Source: Malachius bipustulatus | Lineage: Eukaryota > Arthropoda > Insecta > Coleoptera > Melyridae | Direction: 5' to 3' | Length of the DNA stretch: 64,000 nt | Assembly: GCA_910589415.1 (NCBI GenBank) | Contig: OU342639.1 | Coordinates: forward strand, 28,528,268 to 28,592,267 | Part shown: positions 1 through 11,589 of the stretch, piece by piece | How positions within the stretch are numbered: position 1 is the stretch's first letter | Layout: the number at the start of each line of letters is the position of its first letter | Notes under the pieces: model-generated | Database searches by the model: none | Seen by the model: only the letters and a program-made list of their open reading frames with translations | Told to the model about the DNA's origin: nothing | Position numbers and translations under genes: made by a program

Positions 1-445
1 ATAATTCCATAAATTTATAAGTACCTAATTCATAAATAATAAAGGTATTTTAAGCAAATTGAGTCAAAACTTCATCATATCTCGAAAATAAGCTCATTTT
101 TTTCGATATTAATTGATGTCTTCGGATATAAAATAATAATTTGAAAAATCTATGATTTTTCTGTAGCTAAATAAATGATAAATGGTACAAGGAAATTTAA
201 ACTCGATTTACTTAAACGCTATGGAGCATCTCGAATATATTCATAAGTATACCTTTTTTGTAAAACAACTCTGGGGAATTAAACGCTGAAAATTAAGATT
301 TTGTGAGTCTATATGGGCGTAGAAGTTGTTGAGCAAAAAAGCGATCATTTACCCTGTATCTTCTCCACTGATGATTTTTTTCTGTCATGCTTCGTTGTGT
401 GCTCTAAATTATAATAAATAACCTTTCGGTAAAAATTAAGTTATA
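1..445. other. AT-rich intergenic DNA
   Basis: No coding signal, RNA gene or recognisable repeat was seen in this stretch. It ends at the TA that flanks the fold-back element starting at 446. Confidence 0.6.
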
Positions 446-984
446 CAGGGTGCTAATAAAATGACGGATAAACTCTCTAGTACATTGTAGGGGACACTCA
501 CTAGAATACGGAATTAATAATTTTTAAAAATCCAAAGCTACATTTTAAAAGTTATAAGCAAAATATTGAACAATAAATTTGGCAACGTTTAACACGATAA
601 CTGCTGGTTTTCGGTAATTACGTCTAATTTCTAACAATGTACCTAGGTATGTAGTTAAGGTATCAAACTCGTTGTTGCTAAGTGCTCTTTTCAGCATCTT
701 GGAAAAGAAAAAAAAGACTTATTTCATTTTCCAAGCCTTAAGTAATAATACACCTTAAGCAATTTTTTAATTGATAACGATTAAAGTACCCTTTTTATAT
801 CTGTAAAATCATCTAATTTTTGAAAATACCGAAAAACAAAGATAGTAAAATGGCAACTTTGGCATTTTTTATCCCACCAAATTGAAGAACAGAATTTTTT
901 TAATTATTTTTCCCGTACTCTACTATGAGTGTCCCCTACTTACAATGTACTAAAGAGTTTATCCGTCATTTTCTTAACACCCTG
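446..984. mobile_element. Non-autonomous TIR element, CAGGGTG termini, TA-flanked
   Basis: The left end CAGGGTGCTAATAAAATGAC is preceded by TA. The right end reads inverted as CAGGGTGTTAAGAAAATGAC and is followed by TA. The inverted arms match over about 65 bp, including the phrase gataaactct(c/t)tagtaca, with small indels. No transposase ORF lies inside the 539 bp. The TA target-site duplication fits the IS630/Tc1/mariner superfamily; assignment below that level is inference. Confidence 0.75.
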
Positions 985-986
985 TA

Positions 987-1400
987 GAGCGGAAACTGAA
1001 AAAAAAACTTTCTTTCTAAGCTTTTCCGGGCATATGTTTATGGGAATTTTTATTCCTTAGAGCAGGTCTTCTATAAACTGGTGAGGTCCTGCTACAAAAA
1101 ACTGACTCACCCTGTTGTAGGTATACAAAATTATTTTTTATTTACCATATTATAACGAGAAATAACCCAACTTATTCACGAACAAGAACAATATCCAGAT
1201 ACGTTTACATTTTTGTTTGTTTACTTCCTCAATTTTTTATGATGGATATTCATGGAAATTACACTTTCGCGACAATTCCAGTCACATGATGCCAGGAATG
1301 ACACATTGACGGTCAGTGTGATTTCTACTAAATACCAGAATGGTTTCGCATTCTACAAGAACGTGACTATACGGACACGCCAGAGGTTTCGACGGTGCGC
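987..1400. other. Intergenic DNA, nothing definite
   Basis: AT-rich sequence. A solitary CACCCTG end occurs near 1110 without a nearby partner, so it may be the stump of another TIR element. Confidence 0.4.
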
Positions 1401-1408
1401 CAGGGAAC

Positions 1409-1472
1409 TATATAAGAACTGCCGTGGCTGGAAACGAATAAGTAGTAACTTGGACATGAAAGTGAAAGCTGA
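1409..1472 (+). promoter_or_regulatory. Possible core promoter with a short first exon
   Basis: A TATA-like word (ctatataag) at about 1409 sits in a locally GC-richer stretch. A consensus splice donor (GTAAGTAAG) follows about 65 bases later, near 1479. This could be an upstream noncoding exon of the UBF-like gene that starts at 2303, or the promoter inside an old LTR. No coding product is claimed. Confidence 0.25.
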
Positions 1473-2170
1473 AACAGAGTAAGTAAGACAGTAGTAGCCA
1501 GTGGTGATATACCTAGTGAATTGTGACTTAGTGGAGTCGTATAGACAAGTGGTGTAATATCTTTGTGTGGAAACAAGAGGACGGCTGGTTATTGATTTAG
1601 ATTTAGAGGTTATAATTAAGTTTATAAAAAAAGTAGCAGTAGTGATTTTATAAGTGTGAGACCCGTAACAATATTGTATCAATTTATGAATTTTTCAAAT
1701 ATGTTATTTTTTATGTAAAACTCTATTTTATTTATATAGATAATAAAAACAAATTACAAGAAATTTAAACAATCACAAATAAACCGGCCACGAAATACTT
1801 AGCATACTTACTTATTCTTACTTGTAATTTTTGTAATGATCTTCAGATTCAGATGACTATCATCGCTGTGACGTCAACATCTCAACTCAACCGAATACTT
1901 TTGTTTATGAACGCAGCCTAAGTCAGCAATTTCTGACGAAATTTCTGCAGATGTCACGATGTCAGCTGTAATTTGCGAGTTGCATAATTCATAACCTCAA
2001 TAAGTCACAAAATGAAATCCAATCCAAATACAGAGAAGTACACAGGGAAGCTGCAATCTGTTGTTTGTGTTTTTTGGCGTCAAATCGTAATGTGTTTGAA
2101 GAATGAAATCAAAATTCGATTTTCATTGAGCATTTTGGATTAGTAAAGAGTGTTTTGTTGTTGTGAGATG

Positions 2171-2210
2171 TATAAATATAGGGAGCATGTGAACGAGGCA
2201 ATTCTTCTCT
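2171..2210 (+). promoter_or_regulatory. TATA promoter of the UBF-like gene
   Basis: TATAAATATA at 2171-2180 lies about 130 bases before the start codon at 2303. Transcription would be expected to begin around 2200, in the pyrimidine-rich attcttctcta stretch, giving a leader of about 100 nt. TATA spacing is general knowledge; the start site is inferred. Confidence 0.55.
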
Positions 2211-2302
2211 ACCAAATACAAGTATATATATCAGAGCATCAGAATTGAAGAATTTAATTCAAATATCACAAACAGAACTTTGGCAAGTCTTATAACTGAA
2301 AC

Positions 2303-5300
2303 ATGAGTCCGAAGCGTAATAAAAAGCAGCTTGCTGAGGAGGAGTATGATGAAAGCATAGGACATTTACTTGAAAGTAGTGAAATCAGCGACATTGAGCC
2401 AAACATACCCACAATTAAAAAAGTTAAAGCAACTGCAAAGGCAGAGAAAGTTGGTAAGTTTCAAATGTACCTATAACACTCTAAAATTAGGCGTAGGTAA
2501 ATTCTGGAACCCTCTTCAGTGATTATCAATTGGCACTGATGCATTAAGTAAGCTGATAAGATGTGAGCTTGCTTGTAATCTAATCGTGCACTGTGAGATA
2601 CATTTTATATGCATGAACACAACGATTAAAAGACAAGATATGAGGTGAAAGTATATCGAGATGAAAAAAATAGGATTGACGCTAGAAAAAAGTAGCCTTT
2701 TTTTATAAAATTCAGTAAATAAATATACACCTCACCTACCCTCCTTTTGCTCTGAAAATGCACTTACGATTTCTAGAGAACACCCATGGAAAGCTGCCAC
2801 CCAGGTTTTATTGACAACATAGAATCTTTAGCCACTTTTTGCTAGTCTTTCCTTGTTGGTCCCAAGTGAAATTAGCCGTGCTTTTCTGTTTAACATTTAT
2901 TTTTCTCTACTTTCCTTTTTAATAGACTGTAGTCGTTACACAATATTCACGTCCTTTTACTGTAAGTAGGGAACTGCTTCGAGATTGTCCTTTTTAACTG
3001 TAATTGGTATCACTGGAGTGAGTCATTATGACAACCATATTTATCATTGTATTCAGGGTCAAATTATGGTACTGCTGTGATGTGATGTATTTTATTGCTT
3101 CAATGTGTAATATTTGAGGTATCGGGCAATGCTGCACCCATATTTTTGTTAGTTTTCAGTAGTACCTACCTAGGTATGTTTGGTCAGTATTCTGTGTGTA
3201 TGTTTTTTATTATTTTTATTAAATTTAACTAGTGAAATATAACCTCATAGTTAACTTGAACAGACAGACTATTACTGACATGCGTTTACTTACAGCTTCA
3301 TGAGGCATACTCCCGTTTCATCCATCCGATCATGAATTGGATGCTTAACTTCCATCCTTTCAATAAACAAACCACATGAAATCAGGACCAGTTGCAATTC
3401 ATTAATACTTTTTTTACTTTTGTTAGGTACTAACTCGAATTTATATTAATAATGCAGTTAATTTTTCGTTAACAGTAACAAATAATAAAACAATTCAAAA
3501 ATAAAAATAGTAATTGCTAAGTTCAGGATTCGAACCCACTAGGTACCTATTGGCTTGAGTTCTTTGAAATTTTTTTTTAATCTTCTAGTTATTAAAGCAC
3601 GGTTGATTATTTTGTATAATTTTCAATTCTTGTAGAGTCCTTGCAGTTTAAAATCTATGTTTCACGGTCCACCCGCCACTGCTTACAAATATCAAGCGAT
3701 GGCAGACGGTCGCGTGTCTATAAGAGAACGTTATCGATTTATGCTTTTCCGAGAATTTTGGCTCTTCAAATATCGTACGGACTATATGTACTTTTGCTCT
3801 AAAATCATTAGGAAACCTAGAATTAGCAAAAATCTCGTTTCCTATGTATCGATGACCGATTCAACACCTCGTAGTGTTATAAATATTTTTTTTAATTTCA
3901 GGTACCCGGATATTGTTCTCGGGTACCCGTTATCATCGCCCGGATACGACATCCCTACCGATAAGTGTGTTGTCAATAAAATCTTATTTCGTTAAATTAT
4001 ATCATTCTGTCTCAAAAATTTTCTTAATAAATTTATTGTACTGTCTGACTCAAAGCCTAGAAATAAATCAACAGAGATAGTTCTCACCGAAGTATCCACT
4101 TAAACGGCTCTTGGACCTCTATGCCGTGACATGACTGCTTCCCCCCTAGAGATGGGAGAAAGGAATACGGGATATTTCTGTGGATTTCCAGCTACTTTTA
4201 GTAAAGAATGCAGAAATATCCTCAGTCTTTTTCTGATCTTTCCAAATATGCCTTCTCTAAAAAGTGCATTCTTATAGCTCAAAGAGAACAAAGATCTGAA
4301 GTTTACTTTAACCATTTTAATTGTAAAACGCTTCTACTGTCATTTGAAGACCCATCTCGGAGGATTTATTTTTCCACATTGAATAATCCAAATTTTTCCT
4401 CCCCTTCTTCCATTTACTCTCCTGTGACCTTTAAATGAAGATGACAAAGTTAAATTTTTACTATACAAAATTTATAGACTGATCTGTGGGTTTACTACTA
4501 TAAATGTATTCTACAAAGTAACCGTTGACAACATAAACATATCAAAATGATAATTATTGTTATTTTAGATAAAGAAATAGATTGGCCCGAAGAAGATTTA
4601 AATGAATTATTGAATAAAATGCAGTCAGTGATTCCTGAAAAAGATAATTTAGTTTTCAGTACAAGAGCTGAAAAATTGTCATGGGATGAGGTAAATTTTG
4701 AACACATGTATTTATTTTAATTCCATTTAGGCTTTCCGAGCAAATTTTAAACTGAACTCATAAGTGATTCTGGGCTGTTGGAACGTAACAGGAGTCATGG
4801 ACCTTCTAGCTCGTCATCTATTATAATGTCTATCTCAGTCGTTGATGAAATATCAACTAGACCATGGGTAAATAGCCCAAAATCTCTTATGATCTGAGTT
4901 CAAGTTATATATTGTAGGCCCAATTAGAGTCGATCTTGTAAAGTTTTTAATTACTTAATTTCAGGTTGCTTTTAAAAACTACTCCGCCGAGGAATGTAAA
5001 GAGACTTGGCTACTAATTCAGAAACGTGTAAGACGATTTAGAATCTTGAGTGAAATATTACAAGATGCAAGAGAATGGATTACAAAACCTTGGACAAACT
5101 TCTATAGAGGAAGTAAAGCTGTAAGTATCCATAGATGGCACAACAAAATAGACAATGTCTATTTGGTGGTAAATTTATGTTTTTAATTAATATTTTGATT
5201 TTTTTATTATTTCTAGCAACGTCATCCTGATATGCCCTCTCGGCCGCTATCGACATATATGATATTTTATATTAAGCATAAAGATAAGATCGTGCAAGAG

Positions 5301-8300
5301 AATCCAGGGCTGGAAATGGTAATATCATATTTATATTATTTTAATAAATTGATCATGCTGAACTAATTAATTTTACAGACTGATGTGTGTAAAATGACTG
5401 CCCAGATGTATAAAAACTTATCACCAGATAAAAAAGCAAAATATGAAAGAAAAGCTGCCAAATGTAAAAAAGAATATGAAGCAAAAATGAAGGAGTTCTT
5501 GTAAGTTTTCTAGATTTAAATACTTAAAATTAATCAGTAATTGGACAAATATTTAAAAAAAATCATTCAAAAGTGTAATTGAGTATAAATAAATGAGATT
5601 TTTAATGAAAAGTTTTTAACATTATTGCTAGTTACGATGTGACGTTAGTGAATATTCTTCATACCTACAATATGTTGTATCTGCAGGGAACGACATCCGA
5701 ACTTTCAGAATAATAACAGACAGTATGTAGACAAAGCATTAGCTACAAAAAATGAAGCTGGTCCTAAGAAACCTCGAACACCATTCGGCTTGTACCTAGA
5801 AAGTCAACTAAAGAAGCTTGGTGATAATGCTGATATCGATAAAAGTTTATTTAAAGAACAGTGCAAAGAACAATGGAAGAAACTTTCAGACAAGAAGAAG
5901 GTTTGTTGGATTAACTGGGCCGAAGAAGATCAAAATCGATATGAGGTAAGTGTTTGTTTGTTAAGGTACTTACTTAGTTCCGATAATATAAAAAAAATGG
6001 GGCTAATCATAGTTATCAAATACAGGAGGAAATGAAAAATTTCGTCTCAAGGCACCCGGATTTTGTTCCTCATCCAGTAAAATCTGTTCTCACGAAGGAG
6101 GAAAAGTCGGTCAAAGAACGGGTTGCTGGAAAACCTGTAAAGCCTCCCAATTCAGCATACAGTCTATTTTCAAGAATGTTGTTGAAAGGAGATGAAATTA
6201 AAAAAGTTTCACCTAAAGAAAGAATGAATTACATATCCAAGTTATGGAAGGACGTTTCAGAAAAAGAGAAGGCTGAATATCGAGAACGAGCAAAAAATGT
6301 AAGAATCATAATTATATTTCTTTTTATTATTCAATTCATGATTTATGTAGCAAATTGGTTCAGGAAAGGATAGGACCTTGTTTTAATTGTTAGATGTGGA
6401 GATATGTAGGTAATTAAGAAAATCCAGTGTGGCATTTGACTTTTTCCAGACAACTTCAACAAACACTGATATCGATCATCAAATTATGCATCCCCTTCTA
6501 CTGTCATTTCGACTTTTTTCGTATGCTTTTAAAGGACTTCAGTTTCCAGCCCTGTTAGGCTCTTGTCTATTATGCACAAGGCACAAGTGTGTTTCTGTGA
6601 AGGCATTTGAAAAACTGCCCTCTGGTTTTTATTTATTATCTTCACTAATTTTGAAATTTTATTCGGTTCAAATGTACCTATCTATTTTGTTATGGTACTT
6701 ATGATCCAGGAGTTAATCTTTGATTGAGACTATTCGACACTATTGGACCACTTTTATGGATACTTTGCAAGGCTTGACCAGACTTTTGTATTTTATAATG
6801 TATGGAATTGATATTGGTCAATTCATCACCAGGAGTCTTTATATATTCTCTTTTTATGTAATCCATTACACTCCTTGATCGAGTTTTGAAACTTCCTAGT
6901 AAGTCATTTATTGTGTTGGTGTACAAATCACTGTAGTAATAATGTATTCCGTGCGATATTAAGATATGGTGGATATTCACTCACGACATTTTCTTGATCT
7001 AAACTCTGATTTTTTTACGTTTTTCAGATGATGGAACAATACAAACTTGATTTTGCCACTTATTTAGAATCTCTACCTGAAGATAGGCAGCAGGAAGAAT
7101 TACTGAATAATCAATCAAAGCGCAAAACAAAACAAGAAGGTCTTAAGGCAGCGAAGAAAGCGGCTGAAGAATATATAGAATCACCACCTGAAGATTTACA
7201 TGAAGATATACACCCAGACCCAGACGAATTGCAGGATAATCTGGCAGTCCTTAACATTAAACAAGAATATATGGAACCGCTACCTGATGATCAACAGCAG
7301 GAAGAATATCAGAATAATCTACCAGTTCGTAAAATTAAACAGGAAAATCTTATGGATGTTTCCGAAGAAATAAAATTACCAATAGAAGCAGTAGCTGAAG
7401 AGGAAATAAAACAAGAATTTGAAAATCGTTTAGGAGATAACCATGAAAGAGAACAGCAAGTTCCAGTTCCACGTAAGAAGAAGAATAATCAGAAAAAATC
7501 TATTGAACCAAAGCAGTCGACTTCTTTACAAAGCGGAAAAACCCCGCCAGTGAGAAAAGCACAGAAGAAAAAGCGGATAGCGGAGATTGACGAATCTGGT
7601 CCTGTTCCTAAGAAACAAAAAACAAAAAAAGATACAGCAGTAGATAGTGCGGATGTTCATATAGCATTAATAAAAAAGAAACTGGAAACATTGCAGCCAA
7701 AACAACCCCCTATGTAAGTTTTTTTTTAATTGGTACCTACTTTACTCCCAAGCCTTGAAAAAAGTTGAATCTATGAGGCTGTTAGTTGGTGAAAAGCTGT
7801 TTTCAAATTGATAAAGAAAATTAGAAATTTCAAGTTGCTTTTCACAAATTCTCATGTCATTATATATGTCTATTAAGATAAAAGAAACTGTTTAGTACAC
7901 AACTAAATTGCCAGATTGGCACAGTATGCAAAATAAACATTACAATTAATAACAATAATTAAAATAATGATTTAGAATAATTGTAAGAATATATAAAATT
8001 AATCTATAATATTTAATAACAAAATTTTATTGCTTATTTCCAACTTGATCCAAAGAATAAACCAATCACTGAAAATTCATTTCATTTTTGTAATAAGGAA
8101 TAGTAGGTTCATATATTGTAGGTTTTTCATCGTCGACTTGATCTGGTTGTTCAATATTATTTTCAAATCGAATAGTCAAGTCTACAATGATGGCTGTATT
8201 ATTTTTCTAAGAGATAGCAATAATATCTATCCTTCTAATACTAGCAATGGAAGAGATGCCTTCATGAACTTCAAATTTCTGTTCCCTAAGTTCATTTGCA

Positions 8301-8610
8301 AAATTATTATTGTTACAAAATGTACATCAACTAGGAGAGTGTTATTAAATCAAAAATGCTAAAAATCTACTTTTGAATTTTATATCAATAAAGGCTAATA
8401 TTTTTTTCCTATTTTAGATCGCCAATGGATTACTTTATTGAGAACTATGAGGGAGAACTTTCGCCAAAGGCTGCGTGGTCAAAGCTGAGCCCCAAAGAAA
8501 AAAAACAATATGATAGAGAATTGTACAAAATCAAGCAGGAGTATATTGCAGAGTTTGAACAATTTTTGAGATCGCTCACAAAAGAGGAGCTAGAAATTTA
8601 TTCCATGTAG
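2303..8610 (+). CDS. UBTF: UBF-like nucleolar transcription factor (HMG-box protein), 9 exons
   Basis: Exons: 2303-2453, 4569-4690, 4965-5120, 5217-5318, 5379-5500, 5687-5945, 6026-6298, 7028-7713, 8418-8610. All junctions are GT/AG and in phase; the total of 2064 nt gives 687 aa. In vertebrates UBF binds rDNA and supports RNA polymerase I pre-initiation in the nucleolus. Support here: an N-terminal segment with DWPEEDL and RRFRILSEIL, like the UBF dimerisation region; HMG box 1 at about residues 152-218 (RPLSTYMIFY); box 2 at about 246-315 (TPFGLYLE, EQWKKLSDKKK, then NFVSRHPDF); box 3 at about 343-410 (KPPNSAYSLF, ending YLESLPEDRQQ, a phrase close to vertebrate UBF). Residues about 430-610 form an acidic then lysine-rich linker with nuclear-localisation-like PKKQKTKK. 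A shortened fourth HMG box spans about 625-680. The acidic C-terminal tail of vertebrate UBF is absent. Intron 1 is 2.1 kb. The start ATG is the first after the TATA box. No canonical AATAAA was seen just after the stop. Confidence 0.93.
2454..4568 (+). other. Intron 1 of the UBF-like gene
   Basis: AT-rich intron with no nested gene. At 3902-3930 a short hairpin is formed by ggtaccc repeated in inverted form. A tRNA T-loop-like word occurs on the minus strand near 3530, but no full tRNA fold accompanies it. Confidence 0.75.
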
Positions 8611-9196
8611 CATTTTGGTGACACTGATATGTGTCATTGAAAGTATCTAAAGTAAAATTGATTGGTATTAATAAGTGTAATTTTGAATTGATACAAGTGA
8701 GAAATTTTTACTGTACTATGTGCAAAAACCTAAATCTATGAACATCAATGAAAAAATTGGTGAAAGTAAAAATGTGTCACTTGTAAACAATAATTAAGTA
8801 CAAATAACAGTGAATGTCTCAGAACAAATTGTATAAAATTTTGTAATTATGTAAGATATCCAAAACATTAGGAGTTTTGGATTGTATCAATTATTTCTTG
8901 GAAATTTAGGTAAGCGTATGGTTGGGCATAAAATCCAATAAGTGATTTTATAGTTCCTCGAATATTGTATAGACAGACATAGCATGGACTTTTGAATAGA
9001 AATCTATAGTTATTATTAGTTACACCTCTGTTTGCCATTATATTTCGGAACTTTCTGTTACTACAATGCTCAAAATTTGTTTCTTGTTTATACAAATTAA
9101 ATACTTCTAAGGACAATTATTAATAGTGAAGTTGAATCTGATCAGTGAGCTATATTGTGCAAACCTGAACTAACTTGAAAAGTTTCATGAATGATC
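8611..9196. other. 3' flank of the UBF-like gene
   Basis: Contains the 3' UTR of the preceding gene, whose end is not resolved. No other feature was recognised. Confidence 0.5.
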
Positions 9197-9245
9197 AGTC
9201 TTGTGATGGAATGACTTCTTTATTGACTGCAACTTTCAATGCCCT

Positions 9246-9280
9246 ACCGGTTTCGGCCCAGCGACCATTATCAATGGCAA
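9246..9280 (-). ncRNA. Hammerhead ribozyme-like core, degenerate copy
   Basis: This is the inverted partner of the core at 9646. GAAACCGGTA and the GGTC-GCTG-GGCC stem are intact on the minus strand. The conserved CTGATGA reads TTGATAA (two substitutions at 9268-9274), which should abolish cleavage. Confidence 0.45.
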
Positions 9281-9641
9281 GGGACGGCTGAACTGTAGGA
9301 AGAGAGATAAGTACTGGGGAATATATTTATACAGATAGGAAAGGTGATCACATGAACACATAGACAAATAAATGACCACGGGCCACGTTGTTCGGTTCCC
9401 GTCAGAAGCGAAGTTTTAAGTGAGTATCACTTCTGCAACATAAGTTACCTCTCGTCAGACCTCTAATTGTTTGTCTATTGCCCTGAATGATCTCTGGCTC
9501 CGAGTTGAGGATTATGAATGAGATCAACCTGCTAGCTCTTGTTATCTCCCACTCTATACTATACATTACATCAGACACCTTCCCTATCTGTACAAATATT
9601 CCCCAGTACTTACCTCTCTTCTTACAGTCCAGCCGTCCCTT

Positions 9642-9678
9642 GTGCCTGATGATGGTCGCTGGGCCGAAACCGGTAGGG
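9642..9678 (+). ncRNA. Hammerhead ribozyme-like core, intact copy
   Basis: CTGATGA (9646-9652), a stem II candidate GGTC-GCTG-GGCC (9654-9665, after one extra T), then GAAAC (9666-9670), a two-base loop CG and GGTA (9672-9675). This gives a minimal stem III (A-T, C-G) and a predicted cleavage site after GTA at 9675. The very short stem III is the form known from Penelope-like elements. Only the first stem I pair (C9645-G9676) is obvious, so activity is uncertain. Confidence 0.5.
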
Positions 9679-9721
9679 TTTCGGTTGTAATCAATAAAAG
9701 AAGTCATTCCAAAACAAGACT

Positions 9722-10506
9722 CAATTCATTTAGGGGATTTTAGAAGAATTATTGAAAGGTTTGGTCCTCGTGAATCTTGATCTGATTGTATTATTGGGGA
9801 TCTGCTGAAGAAGTTGCTGCTCTCGACCGGGGAAATTTTCTGAAGGTCTAATACTGTCCATTTCAACAAATTGCTCCTTAGTACTTGTTCTTGAAATTGC
9901 TTGATTATTTCTAGGGTGTTCTTAATCGCACCACCCCACCGTTGAATGCCATATGTTTACCAGTGTACATATTTGTTTGAAGAGAAGTGCTCTGTTTTTT
10001 AGTCGATTATTTTCTTGAGTGTGCTTGAAGTGCTTTGTTATAGACTGACAGTGGAATGTTGTCCACTCGACCTGTGTATTTTTTTAAATTTATTATCCAG
10101 TGATTTTTTTCTTTTAAACTACATCTTACCAATATACTTCTTAGTATGTTTGTTTTGGTGTATCAGTTCTTTTGTATTTAATTTGTTAACTTAGGGTGCT
10201 ACCGAGTGTGCTTGGCATTAGTATCATTCCAATGTGAAGCTGAATCTATGACTATTTAGACAGGCTGAATATTGCTCTTTTTTGAGAGCGTGTTTCGGCG
10301 GATAGTAAACTGTGAAGACAGTTTCATCCCAAATGATTTTCAATTCTTTCCATATGCGTTCCACATTGGCAAGATATATATCTTTCTTAGATAGTTTTTT
10401 TTTACAATCTGGGTAAACATAATTTTATTGAATTAGTTGTAAATGTCTGTACAATTCATAAACAAATTACCTAATCAGGTATCTTGGAAGAGAATTCATT
10501 GAATAA
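9722..10506. other. Intergenic DNA, nothing recognised
   Basis: No ORF of substance, RNA gene or clear repeat was found. Confidence 0.5.
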
Positions 10507-10831
10507 AACTGCCGCTTTTGCCAGAAGGATCCATGCTCTGACACATGCCGAGAGTAACTGACAGGTGCCAGTGGCAATTAACATTTTCTTCTTTATAATG
10601 TAGATAATGTGCCTTCTCTGTTTGTATTTTTTCTTCCCTATGTGTAAGCTTTGACGTTTTTGTTTTTGCAACATTGCTAATATTAATTGAGAAAATTATT
10701 GAGAGTTTCAAGCAAACATTTTATTTTATTTTATTTTATTTACTGTCGCTAATAATTGTAGGAGAACTTTTGCCAATTGAAACAGCATGGGGATATTCAT
10801 GGCAATTTAATTTAAGGCAAAAGCGGCAGTT
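10507..10831. repeat. Inverted repeat pair around a 325 bp unit
   Basis: aactgccgcttttgcc (10507-10522) and its exact reverse complement (10816-10831) bracket 293 bp. A (TTTTA)n run occurs at about 10721-10740 inside. This could be a small MITE, but a target-site duplication is not evident. Confidence 0.4.
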
Positions 10832-11580
10832 GTACATGACTATTCTTAAGTTGACTCTGACTACTTTCATCTAAGCTCTAGCTCATTGTATCACAATCAA
10901 GCTATCTGAGTTTGCACTTAAGTTCATTCATAGAAGTGTTGAAAAAAAAACTTATTCGTAAGATGATTGTGGCTAGCTTTTTCCCCATGTATAGTATCTT
11001 CAGGAGTTTTCATGAGTTACTTGTCTAAATTTCGACACATGACTTTCAAGTAATTGTAAAGGTTATTTATATTTGTTCGATTACGTAATTTCTCAACAGT
11101 GGGTTGTGTTAAATATTTTTGAAGTATTTGGAAGCTTTGATTGCTAAACTTAACAGGGTGTTTGTGAATGATTAAGATTTTTTACAATTATTTCTTTCAC
11201 AATATTTACAAGAATTCTCCTGGCACAGATAATAAGTTGCCGCCATGTTTGATTGTGAAAAAAAAATTAATGAGACTAAAATGAGTTCTTGAGTGTATTT
11301 AACTTTTTGTATATTGAAGTATCAGAGCGCAAAGAAACAGAAGTTAGTCACCATAGTATCAAAAACAAATCTTTTTGACTTGTCGAGTACCAGTAATCAT
11401 AGTTTTAACTTTTATTGTATATAAATCATTCTCCGGTAGAATATTTTATGTAGGTAGTCGTTGTTAAATATTACATTATAAAATAAAAATAGTATTACAT
11501 TTTTCTATAATGTCCTGTATATAAATATTGTTTGTAGAAGATATCTTCCAAGGTCTTCATAACATTGTATTAATTTTTCA
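10832..11580. other. Intergenic DNA, nothing recognised
   Basis: AT-rich sequence without coding signal or recognisable element. Confidence 0.5.
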
Positions 11581-11589
11581 ATATATTGT

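Larger units (their letters stand above)
9197..9721. mobile_element. Inverted pair of Penelope-like repeat ends (fold-back)
   Basis: Two arms of about 140 bp (roughly 9197-9340 and 9578-9721) are inverted copies. Both contain gaatgacttctt, ctaccggtttcggccc and a gggacggctg block. Each arm holds a GCCGAAACCGGTA motif next to a CTGATGA-like word, which is the hammerhead-ribozyme layout described in repeats of Penelope-like retroelements. No reverse transcriptase is present, so this is a remnant or non-autonomous unit. Assignment to Penelope-like elements is inference from the motif. Confidence 0.6.

Noticed and set aside
1252..1482. 76-aa frame upstream of the UBF-like gene
   Set aside because: No domain and unusual composition. 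The TATA-like word lies inside the frame, and it reads best as promoter or noncoding exon.
3515..3560. Possible tRNA on the minus strand (gtgggttcgaatcct)
   Set aside because: Only the T-loop/B-box word is present; no A box, anticodon stem or acceptor pairing could be built.
3657..3995. 112-aa frame inside UBF intron 1
   Set aside because: No similarity or splice context. It lies in an intron and overlaps a short hairpin.
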